From positions 2,170,001-2,234,000 of the forward strand of contig JAZKLR010000112.1 in NCBI GenBank assembly GCA_037103525.1: a stretch of DNA of 64,000 bases, written 5' to 3'. Each line of letters starts with the position of its first letter. Within the stretch, counting starts at the first letter, position 1. The position numbers were made by a program, and so were the translations under genes. Below are positions 12,001 through 24,400 of the stretch, one piece after another. This stretch comes from Ganaspis brasiliensis. Lineage: Eukaryota; Arthropoda; Insecta; Hymenoptera; Figitidae. A model generated the notes under the pieces. The model ran no database searches. It saw nothing but the letters and a program-made list of their open reading frames with translations, and was not told where the DNA came from.

Positions 12001-12653
12001 CTATTTCCGCAAAAACTATGCGTTGCGCGGGATTATTTGAACCCGTCTAAAGACGTTTCACTTACAACTTACAACATAAAACAATATCTATATAAACTGC
12101 GACTCTTCATTGTACTCTCTAAGACATTCGTGTTGAGAAATCTTTTTTAAATCTTTGATGAAAAAGCCACAATAACCACATTTTCCTTTAGCCTGCAATT
12201 AAAAAAATAAACATCAAATTTAATTTTTAAAATATAGATTTAAAAAACTTAGTTATTTATCATTTCATTGCTTTTAGGTTTACAAGTTACAATAAACAGA
12301 TCCTTAAATAAATGTTGCTCTTATATATTTAAATATACTAATGTTATATTTCTTGACTACATTAATAGATCAAATTTATAATTTACTTCAACATTTTTCT
12401 CAACAGCTTTATTCATTTTTCGCAAATTAGAATACAATTTATATTTGCGGTTTATTAAATAAAAATAGCAGACAATAAATCTGACAGGTTGTAAATGGCC
12501 ATAAGCAAACAAAACACTAGAATACGTACTTCTAAATAAAACCTGAACTCCAGGGAACTACATTAAGCACGGTACACGAACTCTCAGTCCCTAGGGATAC
12601 AACGCACAACGCAAAAACGCAGCATTCAACGCAGGCATGTAATTGCGCCCTAA

Positions 12654-13020
12654 GAATATTTGCCGCCTACCTTCCCAGCTCTGTTAGGTTTCCACGCGGT
12701 TTCGTGTTTCAATGGTTTCTTATCATTTCCCGCTCAATTCTCGCCGGTAAAAGATCGTTTGTACATATTATTATTGAAAATTGAACTTATAATATTTGCA
12801 CAATAGAAAAACTTTTCTTTTAAAAGTTATAACTGCACATACAGACACCTTATTTTTAAATAGGTTATTTAACAAACACTTTAAATAAGAAATTAAATAT
12901 ATTCAAAGTGCTTTTTTTCTAATTTGTCAGATTAATTGTCATATGATTAAAATAATATACGTAAAGGTGAAGTGATTGAATGTCAAATATTCAGAATTCG
13001 AATTTAAACAAAATAGTGAA
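12654..13020. other. Spacer, no gene seen
   Basis: AT-rich spacer between the Harbinger-type element and the adenosine-kinase-like fragment. No conserved motif was recognised. Confidence 0.4.
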
Positions 13021-13210
13021 ATGTCAGTGCTAACAGAGTGTATTAATTCACGATTGCCGCTCGTAATTGCATTTGGAGATCCAATGTTGGAGATTCTTGC
13101 GCGAGTAAGAGGAAATATGATTATGATTAAACATAATATCAAATTCAACGGAAAATCGAAACTTCCAATGGATGAAGCGGAAAATCTTATCAAGGATCTG
13201 GAATTGTATT
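13021..13210 (+). pseudogene. Adenosine-kinase-like first exon, orphan
   Basis: From ATG 13021 (MSVLTEC...) the frame encodes LPLVIAFGDPMLEILARVRG, then KHNIKFNGKSKLPMDEAENLIKDLE. It aligns residue by residue with exon 1 of the complete gene at 49160 (LPAVVAFGNPLLDIIARING... HDLPPE). Both share the Met-Ser-Val start context and the GDP/GNP nucleoside-binding strand of the PfkB sugar-kinase fold. The Asn and Asp of GNPLLD are replaced by Asp and Glu. No matching exon 2 (TPGGCAQN-like) or DTTGAGDS exon was found downstream before the opposite-strand OR-A gene. I read it as a truncated paralogue. A functional gene with distant exons is unlikely but not excluded. Confidence 0.65.
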
Positions 13211-13427
13211 GGTATATATGTATTTAAAAATAATTTTTCAAATTACAATTATATATAATATATATACACGTTTATTTATATTTATTATATATTTTATACA
13301 TTTATTTATTAATTCACTGTATATTTAAGACATTTTTCATATCGTATATAAATTTATTTGTATTTAAAAATGTAAAAATATTGATTTCATATGCATATAT
13401 TATATATCTAGATTTTTGTTGTTTTCA

Positions 13428-16400
13428 TCACGTAGGTCGCATTAAATAGTTATAAATTGAATACGACAATCTTAGAATCTGAAACAAATTTTCAATAATA
13501 AGCGTCTTTATTCCTTTAAAACCTAAATGTGCTAATTTCGTATTATCATTTTAATATCAAATTATTTAAATATAGAATTTTCATTAAAATTTGGAAGTCT
13601 ATATATTCGATTATTGTTAAGTTCCCTTTTTCAAACAGCATTTAGAATTTTCTAAAAATCACGTTAAACTTTTCTCTTTTAAAAATAGTATTTAAATAAT
13701 GCAGTATTTTTTTTAAATTAAAAAAAAAACTGAAAAAAATTTTTCCACTGTTTTATTCTAAAAATAATGAATATTTTCTTACTAGAATTACTTTATATAT
13801 CTATAGAAGGTTTATCAAATGCGAATTTGTTTGGATTTTGACTAAAAATAAATAATGTAAAATTCACGAAAATTAACAAAGTTATGTAACATTTACTTTA
13901 AATCTAAATCCGAACAAGTGCAGACCAAACGGATCTTCCAGAGATGATATTTTAAATAATTCTGCAGTTTCATAAAAAAATATTCAGTGTTATCAAACTA
14001 CAACTGTGGTAAAAGCAAAATTAATTGTTCCATTGTCGGAAAATGAACATTATTTTGTTTGTTAATTTTATAACTGTTAATATACGAACTGCACTAAAAG
14101 TTTCAATTGACAGTGGTATTATTGGTCCTGCAGTAAATCTTATTGGTGAATTAGATCGTTTTATGATGTGAATCATACTAGATCTAGACCTCTTTGATAG
14201 TAAAGTCCAATCAATGCTAAAAACTGCAGATCCAATTTCTTTGCTCTGTAACAAACGAAATTATTTGTTTTTTATACTTTCGTACTTGTCTTTTGCGAAA
14301 TTTCATTTGACGATGTAATTGACAACGTTTTTTACTCAAAATAATTTGTTATGTATTAAAATATCTTTTACGAAGTAAATAAACAATGATTATTTAGTAA
14401 ATCTATTAGTTAGTGCTCCTTAGTATCTTCTCTAAACAATAAGTTTAGTTTCCATTATTACTGGTTTTGATTTAAATAAGAGCTTATTTTATTAAGAAAA
14501 AGGTTTTCTAATACTTTACCGCGTTTAATTTAAAAAACTGTTACTGTTTTTAAAATATGAATATTTGTTTAAATAATATTTCTTTTTTTCTTAAATTATT
14601 TTTTTAACAAACAGGATGAAGGAACCAATTGTCGAGGAAATATTTCAGTAAAAGATACACAAAGTTTAAAGTTGTAATATAATGGTAATCTTGAACTTTA
14701 AACTCGTTTTTCTCAAAACTAGGGTTTTGACACTTATAACTTTGAATGCTTGTAACTTTGCAAATTTTTCATCTAAAAGTCTCCAAGACCTCTTTTAATA
14801 TAATTTCACGAATAGAGTACTTTATTATACTACTTTATGCAATTATTTATTGCTTTTTTACAACTAAGGAAAATCAGTTTAATTTTGTAAACTAAAGAAT
14901 CGTACCATATACTTTTGCTAAATGCGAGAATAATTTTATAAATAAATAAGAAATTGCTTTGAAAAACGTTGATAATATCATCATCCTAATTTAATACATA
15001 GTTAAAATACCTTTTCTATAACCATATGTCCGTGCCAACAATAAATGCAAATTTCAAACAAAATATAACTCAATGAAAATATCATAGACCAAAATTTCAT
15101 GGAAGTTATACTGAATGTGGCCAATAAATAAGTACTGGTGCAAACCTCAAGAGTCGTTGCCAATAATTGGAAGAAAAAAATCAAACTAAAAACTTCATTT
15201 AATTTGTTTCTAAAACTAGAATAAGAAAAATAAAATGCACTCTTTTTCTATAGTCTAATTGTCAAAATAATCATTTTTTTCTATATAATTTCATATTTTA
15301 TAAAATTGCCTATCATCTTTTATTTTCATATACTAGAAAATACTCACTGAAAGAGAGAATTGTGATGTTCAATCCAATGGCCAAGAACTACTTTTTCTTT
15401 CTCATGACCATTTGAAGAATATTTTTTACATAATTCGGGAAATAGTCTCATTCTATGAATTAGGATTTCAATTTGAGCACAAAGTTGTAGCATCATTACA
15501 ATAATAAAAGCATTAGTAGCAACTATCACTTGGCTGGCTATAATTGCTCCCAAACTTTGAAATGTGAATGTCAACCAAAATGAAATTTTATTTTCAAGAT
15601 TATAAGGGATCCAGGCATTATAGGGAAGAGAAATTTCATCTCCTTTTGCTAATGGGAGTATCGATCTCGCTATCACAACTATGTTTACGAAACCTATAAA
15701 AATAATTGTTCCAATCCTAACAATAAAAAATTGTTTATTATTTATTGCATTTAGTGTAATATTACAACTCTCTAAGACTGTATATCACAAGAAATGCATA
15801 GATTGATTTAATAAAAATTATTTTTTATGTTTGAAGATTATTGTTAAATTTTACTTAATTGACCAAATATCACAATATTACAACTTACATTCAAAAAACA
15901 AGTAAAAAAAATAAATTTTTTTCTTTACAATATAGAAATTAAATATACCTAACTGAAAAAAAACGTCATTTCTTCTAGACACTTGCATATAAAAAAATTA
16001 TCCAAAATAACTTCAGAAATTGAGTTTAGAGATTTCAATAAAACATAATATGAATTTAATTATTTTTAAAAATTTGTCAAAGACCATCTATGGTCAAAAG
16101 TCAGTGTTTGGACCAGTTAAAACATTTAAATTTTGTTATTTTAATAAATGTAAGGGATTTTAAAAGGACTCGAGTCTATTTTTACACTTTATTTGCGAAG
16201 AAATTAATTATAGAAAGAAAAAGAATTTTAAATGTAAAAAAAATGGAAAATCATGAATTATTGTACGAGTTTTTGATAAATACTTTATATACGTCAATTG
16301 ATTCGTTCTGAGACAAGGAACATGATTTTCTTATTCATTGAGTTACATTTTTATCATAAAAAATTTTTTTTGGTAAAAAGCAATATTTTTAGATCAAAAA

Positions 16401-19400
16401 GGTGCTTAAAAATTTGATTAGATAATTTTAAAAATCCCTGTGCCCAAAATTTAGGTATTTATGAACATCATACACCATTCAATTTTTATTATAATCCATT
16501 GAACCGTTTAATTCCTATGTAAAAATCAGAATCGGAATTTGAACATTCGTATAATAAGCAAGAAAAAAATATCGTAAAAATAATTACAATTTGTGCGACT
16601 CCAGAAAAAGATTTCTGTTATTTTAGAGCTAGTTAGTTGCGAGCTATGAAACTTCAGAATTTTATTATGTTTAGTAGGATTAATGTTTGAGGCAAAAATT
16701 AGGCCAAAATATTTATTATTTTACATTTACAAGGTTTGAAATTTGGATAAAAAATAGCAAATATCTTTTGTTTAATCAAGATTTTTTTTGTTTTTTAATG
16801 CAATTTTAAGAAACCCAGTTCTGATACAATAATTTCTTAACATTTTTTTAACAAAATGATATAAGACTGATAAAACAAAAGACATTTTTGGTATTTTTAA
16901 TTTGTAATCCAAATCTTAAACCTTGTAAACCAATAAATATGTTGGCCTAATATTTATATTATAGTCTTTCTGAGTACAATTAGAGTTTTCTCCAATTTCT
17001 GATTATTTTCATTCTTTTTGCATAATTTTCAAAAATTTCAATTATTTATCCCAAAATTCTTAATTATTATTCTCAATTTGTAAATTTATTTTTTAAGATT
17101 TGTAAGTATTTTCCTCAAATTTCAATAATTTTCTTCAATTTTTAATTATTTTAATTTTTTCTGAATTTATATCATGAACCTTCAAATACATATCTCAGTT
17201 TTCAATTATTTTGTACAATATTCATTTGTTTTTATCACTTTGCAATTATTTGCTCCATCTTTTAATTATGTTAATTATTTTTCAATTAATTTACTAAATT
17301 TTCAGTTATTATCTCAAATTCAGATTATTGTCTTCAATTTTCAATTTTTGAAACGACTTTTCAATTATTTTGTTTTGCTTAAAAACAAATGCTGTAATTT
17401 TTATATTATTTTTTCCAATTTCTAATTAATTTAATTCATTTTGCATAATTTTTAAAATATTCAATTATTTGTCTGAAATTTTAATTATTTTCACCATATT
17501 TCAATTATTGTTTTCAATTTCGAATTATTTTTATCATTTTTCAACTGTTTCCCTAAATTCGTAATTATGATCATTTTGTCAAATTATTTTTTAAGATCTC
17601 TAAGTATTTTTCTCAAATTTCAATTATTTTCTTCAATTTTTAATTATTTTCATTTGTTTTCATAATTTACAAAAATTTGTATTAATTATCTTAAGTTTCA
17701 ATTATTTTTATCCTTCTTCAATTTTTAATTATTCTCATTTTTTTCAGTTAATTTCTCAGAGTTTCAAGTATTTTTGTCCAATTTCAATTTTTTCTAATTT
17801 GTTTGTTTATTTTCATTTATTTTAAAACATTTTATTAATTAGGTTATACGCGTTGAGCCCGAAAAACGGATCTTTGAAAAAATTTGTAAAAATTCTGCAA
17901 TTTTTTCAATTATTTATTTCAAATTTCATTAATTTTTTTCAATTTATCATTGTTTTCATCAATTATTATTAATTATTATTAATCACTTTCAATTATTTTT
18001 TTCAACTTTCAAATTTTAAATTTGTTTTTCAGTTTTTTTCCTCAATTTTTAATTCTTATTTTTTAAAGTCATTTTATAAAATTTCCCATTATTTTCTTCC
18101 ATTTTTAATCATTGTCAATTCTTTTTTCATAATTTCCAGATTTTAAATGTATCTATCTGTTATTTCAATTATTTAATTCAATTTTATGTAACCTACATTC
18201 TACATTTTTTGCAATTATTTTACTTAAATTAAAAATTGTTCTTTACAATTTTTAATTATGTTTTTTTTCATTTATTTTCTCTAATTTTTCATTGTTTACT
18301 TTTTTTGTAATAATCTTCTAAAAGTTTCAAGTATTTTTCGTAAATTTTCTTTAATTTTCCTTTATTTTAAATATATTATGTAATTTTTTCAATTATTTTC
18401 ATAAATTTTAATTATTTTCTTCAATTTTAAATTAGGTATTTAGATATATTATTTCCTCAATTTTTAACTATTTATCTCAATTTCAATAATTTATTTATTC
18501 AATTTTCAGTTATTCTCTCCAATTTTTCATTACTCTTTTTTAATTTATTTCTAATAGTTTGAAGTATTTTTCCCAAATTTAAATTATTTTCTTTATTTTT
18601 AAAACATTTCCATAATTTTTTAAATTACTTTTGACAATTTTAATCGTTTTCATTTTTTTGTTCAATTAATTTGCAAAATTTGCCATTATTTTTTTAAATA
18701 TTATATTTACAATATTTACAATTATTGATAACATAAGGTGTAGAAACTAATCGGGCGTTGTTTAATGTAGTTAGATAAAAGAAATTATAATTTTTATAAT
18801 TTATATAAAACACTGTTCATAATTTTTATATTTAATAATGATTTTTACACTTCACTGACTTATAATTTGTAATGATAATTATTTTGTTATTAATTTATCC
18901 ATTTTTAAATCAATAAATTATTTGTGTTTCAAAATAGTGGAGCTCTTTCAAACATAGAAAATTCTCATAAATTCTCCGGAAAAAGAATATTCTTGGTTAT
19001 ATTCTCGAGAATGTAACCGGATTTTAAATTACCGAGAATTTTGTAACTCTTAAGTACAATAATAAGGTTCTAAAGTTTCATATTGCTCACAGTTAAGGCT
19101 GCTCCGAAATAACGGAAATCTTCCTTGCAATCACACATTTTACAATTACCTTCCTGTTTTATCGAATTCTTTTTGGATACAAAATTCATTAAAATCTTGG
19201 GGAGCAAAGTGTTTATTTAGCAAAATCTCAGTTATTTCGGTTATTTTGCTTCGATTATTAAAGATAACTCCCATTTTAATGCAACCAACCAGTAACGCCA
19301 AAAAATAAAACAAACTATCTGTAAACTCTTCCATGTTCAAGTTTTCCCGAAACAAATAAAGAAGATTTGAAGTTGCAAACACACCTGTTAAAGAAACTAC

Positions 19401-19505
19401 AAAAACAGTTAAAACATTGTAAACAGTAAAACTTTTTTTTGAAGATTCAGGAGGCCAAATTCCTAATATTTTGAAAACAGCAAGTGAAATTTCTGCTCTA
19501 TACAT
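13428..19505 (-). CDS. Odorant receptor OR-A (7tm_6), five exons
   Basis: This is a ligand-gated cation-channel subunit of the insect odorant-receptor family, which works with Orco in sensory neuron membranes. Exons are 19505-19150, 15716-15348, 15215-15011, 14245-14090 and 13478-13428, with phases 2, 2, 0 and 0. The total is 1,137 nt, 378 residues, a normal OR length. Hallmarks in order: N-terminal MYRAEISLAVFKILGIWPP; MMLQLCAQIEILIHRM; FFFQLLATTLEVCTSTYLL; GSAVFSIDWTLL; FTAGPIIPLSIETFSA, joined to ILRLSYSIYNYLM before TGA. All splice sites are GT-AG. Intron 1 (19149-15717) contains the pyrimidine-rich low-complexity block and a dispersed repeat. OR-A is closest to OR-B. The ligand cannot be predicted. 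Confidence 0.88.
16225..16515. repeat. Dispersed repeat, copy 2
   Basis: Similar to 1740-2045 in the same orientation, with the same landmark order (GTCAATTGATTCGTT, AAAAATCCCTGTG, AAATTTAGG). It lies in OR-A intron 1 just ahead of a low-complexity block, as copy 1 does in the transporter intron. Confidence 0.55.
16975..18725. repeat. TTTTCAATT-type low-complexity block 2
   Basis: About 1.75 kb of irregular words such as TTTTCAATTATTTT, TTCTTCAATTTTTAATTATT and CAAATTTCAATTATTTTC. This is the reverse complement of the block 1 vocabulary, so the plus strand here is pyrimidine-rich. It fills much of OR-A intron 1. The open frame at 17174-17425 is a by-product. Confidence 0.75.
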
Positions 19506-19620
19506 TCCTTTATGATTGCCACATTTGCTTTTAAATGACGATTTGATACTGTTATGTATAAGGAATCAGCTAATATGAATTGTTGAATTCAAACTGAATT
19601 CTAGTGAATTGTTTCCCGGA

Positions 19621-19790
19621 AAGTCACATTTTCTCCCCTTGCATGCGAGAATTTCATTAATAATTTCTTAAGAAGAAGTGGATAGTTTAAGAGATATATA
19701 TTTAATCGATACCGAACTGAGGAATGCGATACCGTTTAGCGAGAATATATAATAGAAGTTATGAATTATTTCTAAAGGTTGTTACATTAG
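19621..19790 (-). promoter_or_regulatory. Conserved upstream block of OR-A
   Basis: It begins about 115 bp upstream of the OR-A start codon. It carries GTCACATTTTCTCCCCTT, then AATTTCATTAATAATTTCTTA, a TCGATACC motif, TTTAGCGAGAATATATAAT and ATGAATTATTTCTAAAGG. The same words in the same order occur upstream of OR-B, and in weaker form upstream of OR-C, OR-D and OR-E. A role as shared promoter or enhancer is inferred from the conservation. Confidence 0.6.
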
Positions 19791-19943
19791 GGGAAAATTG
19801 TTCTGTATATCTTTTATTACGAAAAAAATTCAGACATGTTTCTGACAATTTCTTGTGCTGCGAGCATGATGGAATGAAGTTATAAAAATCCAGTTTTCGT
19901 TTGGAAATTTAACGACTCATAATACAATTTACTATAAATATCC

Positions 19944-20095
19944 TGAACTGTCCAGGTCAAAAAATAAAATTTATTCAAAAGCTTTGCTCGAGTGTTTTTA
20001 CTGTTAGTGGAAGTGTATTAAATACCGAATATTTTCAAATTTCATGAAATAGTTTTTGAGTTACACAGTTTTAAAATTTTGAATTTTTTTTCAAA
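19944..20095. repeat. 150-bp repeat shared with 54975-55125
   Basis: It begins at GAACTGTCCAGGTCAAAA, continues with TTTGCTCGAGTGTTTTTACTG and ends near TTACACAGTTTTAAAATTTT. The same series of words occurs inside the hAT-like element at 54866-55225. Here it has no visible transposon ends. It lies between OR-A and OR-B. Confidence 0.6.
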
Positions 20096-20399
20096 TGTAG
20101 TTTTTTTTAAAATTAAAAATGTATTTTTTAAAAGAGAAATAAAATAAATGACATCAAACAACGATGCTTAAAACATGGGATGTTTATTAGGCTATTAATC
20201 ATTTTTCAAAAAGCATATGAATATAAGCATAAAATAATGAGTTACTGAGTTTTAAACTATTTAACTATTCACTTTATAATAAAGCAAAGCGTGCTTGTCG
20301 CTTCGCTTCTCGCACAGTATTCTATAAGAGAGTACTATATACTCTTTAAAAAACATATTTTTTTTTTCTTCGTGTACACCTAGATTGGTACTGTTTTCC

Positions 20400-23300
20400 T
20401 CATGAAGGTCTCATTAAATAATTATAAATAGAATACGATAACCTTAGAATCTGAAACAATAAATTTTCAAAACTTAATTTTTACAATTCTAATTAAAAAT
20501 AATTCTGTAAAAGCCAACAAAGAATAAAGAATGTATGTAACTGAAGTTCCGGACGCCCGCACGGACGAAATTAAAAAAAATATATATATATTTTTTCCAA
20601 CTTTTGCCGACGCAATTTCTTTTAAAATACTTAAAAAATATGTTTTAGGTATAAAATATTATTAATTTTGTATTTCTAGAGGATAAATCACTCCTCGAAA
20701 AACAATTTTCAAAAAAATGTTTCTTTAAATTTTGTCTGTGCAGACGTCTGGAACTTCAGATACATAAATAATGTTACTTTTAGAATAATAATAATAATTA
20801 TTGGGGTCAAGTGGGGTCATGAAAAATAGAACATATTAAAGCTAAATTTACAAACTTTTAAGTATGTGAAATCACATCAAATTTTTTTACAGTGTATGGG
20901 GAAGTGACATAACAAGTTAATGATAAAGAAAACCAAATGTATTGTCTTTAAAAAAAAAAACTTACGTTATTGATGAAAATTAAGAATTCTGTTTTTCATT
21001 AGCCCAACTAACCCTATTCCTAAATAATACAACATTTATGTTACTAAATTTATTTAATTTAATTATTTTCATAATTTAAAAGTACCGTAAGACAGGATAA
21101 TGTCGCTCAAAATTTAATGTTCTTTTAAAAAAATGTATAGGAAAATGTATAATCTCTTACTCTTCCTATTTAATTTTAGAAGCTACAAAATTTATTATTT
21201 AATTAATTAAAAATTCAAACCTTACTTATCATTATTTGTAGGGAAATAACGTTAAGTAAATTTTGAAAATAAAGATAATCACAGAGTGAAGTACTCTACA
21301 TGAGCGAAGTTAGCCTGTCTTTCGGTAATTCTGTGGTTGGAAGGTTAAACAGTATAAGAGTAGTATTATTTGCCATAAATATAAAAATTGTTATGACTTG
21401 TTTTTTAAGTGTTATGAATTTTTTAAAAAAGACTGTTACGTTACACCTCCGCAATTTGGTTCATATATATGTGTTGATTTTTCGATTTTACAGAACTGAA
21501 TTCTAAAACTCGTTTATCTCGAAACCAATGCGAAACCATGACAATGGAGTTATGTTGTTTTACCTTTCAGCCACAGAATTCAAATAAATTGTTTCAATAT
21601 AGAAAAGTGGCATTGTTTTAATTAGTGATGATTTTATATTTTTAAAAAACGAACAGCACTAAAAGTATCAATTGACAGTGGTATTACTGGTCCAGCAGTA
21701 AATTTTATTGGTGAATTAGATCTTTTTATTATGTGAACTAGACTAGTTCTCGACTGTTTTGATAGTAAAATCCAGTCAATGCTGAAAACTGCAGATCCAA
21801 TTTCTTTGCTCTATAACAAAAAAGATTTTTCTCCAAACAATCATAATTACGTTTTGTGATATCATCTTTTATAAGACGATGTAACTGCCAACGTTTTTTA
21901 ATTGACGTAAGAAAATGTTTGATTAACTTGAAAATTTATTTGTACAATACACATTAATTTTAATTTGAAATAATATGCGAAACAATTATCTATAGCAATT
22001 AATTATTAGAATCCTTAATCGAGTGAATATTTTTTATTATTAAGTCTCACCCTTTAAAAACCTGTTATTTAGTGATAAAATAATTGTAAATTTTTTGCAG
22101 ATTTTAAAAAAGAATTTAAACTTGATCTAGGTCCTTTGAAGTATTTATATTTAATCATCAACCAAGCAAAAATCGGTAAAATGTAATGTAATTCGCTTAA
22201 AGTTTTTTCTTTTAGAGTTTTTGAAGTTATTAAATACGAATCTGACATTAGATTTTAAAAATCCGCCATTTTAAATTATTACTAAATAAAAGGTTTTTAA
22301 GGGAAGAGACTTTAAAAAAGATAAAAACAATTTTTTGACACCCTTCTCCTTAACAATCGAACGTTTAACATCCTTCAAGCAGAATAAAATATACTGCTGT
22401 GAGTATCTTCAAAATGGCGTTATAAAAGTATGATGGATTTAAACGGAAGCAAAAATTATCTATATTTTTTGAATTATAAAGAAATGAGATTAAAATTTAG
22501 CTGCGGAATGAAAGGGATTGATTCGGAAGAATACTTTTTAAAACAATGTACATATAACATAAGTGACTTTCCACGAGAAAAGGAACCTAAAGCGAAAAAA
22601 GCAACTCAAAAATTATATTTTAGCATAAAAGAATGGAAATTGATTTTTTTCGCATTCTCGTGGAGCGTCACATAAATTAATCCTATTTCCTCCCTGTAAG
22701 TATAAAATAGGTTGTTTTCATCTCTTTTAACTCATTTGTTTTCACTTTTAAAAATCACTTGTTTTGCTAATTTATTTACACATTTTTAATTAATAATTAC
22801 TGCTTTCGTATAATTAATTTACTTTGCGAACGTCTTCATTTAAGTTCAATTTATTATTCCCAATCATTTTCTTTATGTTTTTGCAGTAAGGTTTTATGTG
22901 AAATAAACAATAAACATAAACCGTTTAAAAAACGTTGAGATTATCACCGTTCTAAATTTGCACATAGTTAAAATACCTTTTCCATAACCATATGACCGTG
23001 CCAGCAATAAATGCAAATTTCAAACAAAATACTGCTTAATGAAAATATCATGGACCAAAATTTCATGGAAGTTACACTAAAAGTTGCCAATAAATAAGTA
23101 CTGGTGCAAACCTCAAGAGTTGTTGCCATTAATTGGAAGAAAAAAACCAAACTGAAAACTAGAATAAGTTTCTAGTAGTTTCTAGTAGTTCTAGTTTCTA
23201 GTTTCTAAGTTTATTCTAGTAAAACTAGAATAAAAACTAGTTTTTAAAACTAGAATAAGAAAACTGAAAGTTGTTATTTCTCATTAAATCCAGAAATTTT

Positions 23301-24268
23301 TTTTTCTACTTTAATAATACCTATGTATTCTATGAAATTGCTTTTCATCTTTAATTTTTATCAAAGCAAAAATACTCACTGAAAGAGAGAATTGTGATGT
23401 TCAATCCAATGGCCAAGAACTACCTTCTCTCGTTTATAATTATTTGAAGAATCTTTTTTGCATAATTCAGAAAACACTCTCATCCTGTGAATCAGGATTT
23501 CAATTTGAGCACAAAGTTGTAGCATCATTACAATAATAAAAGCATTGGTAGCTACTATCACTTGACTGGCTATAAATGCTCCCAAACTTTGAAATGTGAA
23601 TGTCAACCAAAATGAAATTTTGTTGTCAAGATTATAAGGGATCCAGGCATTATAAGGAAGAGAAATTTCACCTCCTTTTGCTAATGGGAGTATTGATCTT
23701 GCTATTACAACTATTATTACAAAACCTAGAAAAATAATCGTTCCAGTCCTAGGAATAAAAATGTGTTTTAAATTAAACCATTAAAATTTGATAATTTTGT
23801 TTTAAAAAAAGGAAGCTGTTTTTTAATGTATTACGCTTGTCTTGTTATTCAAAAAGACTTTCATTAAAGTTGTTGGAAAGTTAAATTTTTCACAAAATTT
23901 TTTATTAATTACCTCCCCGTTCTATCGACTTCTTTTTGTATACAAAATTCATTAAAATCTTGTGGAGCAAATTGTTTATTCAGCAAAATATCAGTTATTT
24001 CGAGAATTTTGTTCCGATTAAAAAAAATAACGCCCATTTTAATGCAACCAACTAGTAATGCCAAAAAATAAAACAAACTGTCTGTAAATTCTTCCATGTT
24101 CAAGTTTTTCCGAAATAAATAAAGAAGATTTGAAGTTGCAAATACACTTGTTAAAGAAACTACGAAAATAGTAAAAGCATTGTAAATTGTACAAAAATTT
24201 TTCGAAGTTTTTGGAGGCCAAATTCCTATGATTTTGAAAAGAGTAAGAGAAATCTCTGCTCTGTACAT
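20400..24268 (-). CDS. Odorant receptor OR-B (7tm_6), five exons, shortened exon 3
   Basis: This is a close paralogue of OR-A. Exons are 24268-23913, 23748-23380, 23151-22977, 21810-21655 and 20450-20400, giving 1,107 nt and 368 residues. The start is taken at MYRAEISLTLFK by alignment with the other copies; an in-frame Met 12 codons upstream also exists. Exon 3 is unusual. The acceptor used by the other copies is followed here by a tangle of TTCTAG/CTAGAAAC duplications with in-frame stops. The next usable acceptor, TTTTCAG before TTTGG, restores the phase and removes ten residues (the FRNKLNEVFS segment). The rest is typical: LVFFFQLMATTLEVCTSTYL, SIDWILLSK, FTAGPVIPLSIDTFSA and ILRLSYSIYNYLMRPS. 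It is either functional with a shorter loop or recently damaged at one splice site. Confidence 0.75.
20530..20762. mobile_element. Foldback MITE in OR-B intron 4
   Basis: The left end CTGAAGTTCCGGACGCCCGC is answered at the right end by GCAGACGTCTGGAACTTCAG, an imperfect inverted pair of about 30 bp. The interior is AT-rich. No target duplication was determined. Confidence 0.6.
21820..22970. other. OR-B intron 3, no gene seen
   Basis: AT-rich intron of about 1.15 kb. The plus-strand open frame at 22430-22675 has no recognisable domain and lies in an intron, so I do not support it as a gene. Confidence 0.45.
23161..23275. repeat. CTAGAAAC / TTCTAG micro-duplication at OR-B exon 3 acceptor
   Basis: Short units of about 10 bp (TCTAGTAGTT, CTAGTTTCTAG, AAAACTAGAATAA) are repeated several times at the site where exon 3 should begin. 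The units copy the splice acceptor motif itself. OR-A, C, D and E lack this expansion. Confidence 0.7.
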
Positions 24269-24400
24269 TTCTTTACAATTTTTAGTAAACACATTTGTTT
24301 TCAAATAAAAATTAAATACTATATAAAGAACCAGCTTTTATGAATTGTTGGATATAAAGATATAAACTGACCTTTATAGTATACTTGAATTGTTTTCCAG

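Larger units (their letters stand above)
9692..12650. mobile_element. PIF/Harbinger-type element with 328-bp inverted arms (2,959 bp)
   Basis: The termini GGGCGCAATTACATGCC are exactly inverted and flanked by the 3-bp duplication TAA (9689-9691 and 12651-12653), as expected for PIF/Harbinger insertions. The two arms, 9692-10019 and 12323-12650, are near-identical over 328 bp. A transposase remnant abuts the left arm. The rest of the interior is AT-rich and includes a nested foldback at 11824-12000. No second (Myb-like) Harbinger gene is recognised. The element is non-autonomous. Confidence 0.85.

Noticed and set aside
22430..22675. 81-codon plus-strand open frame in OR-B intron 3
   Set aside because: No recognisable domain, antisense to an intron, and no copy in the related OR introns.
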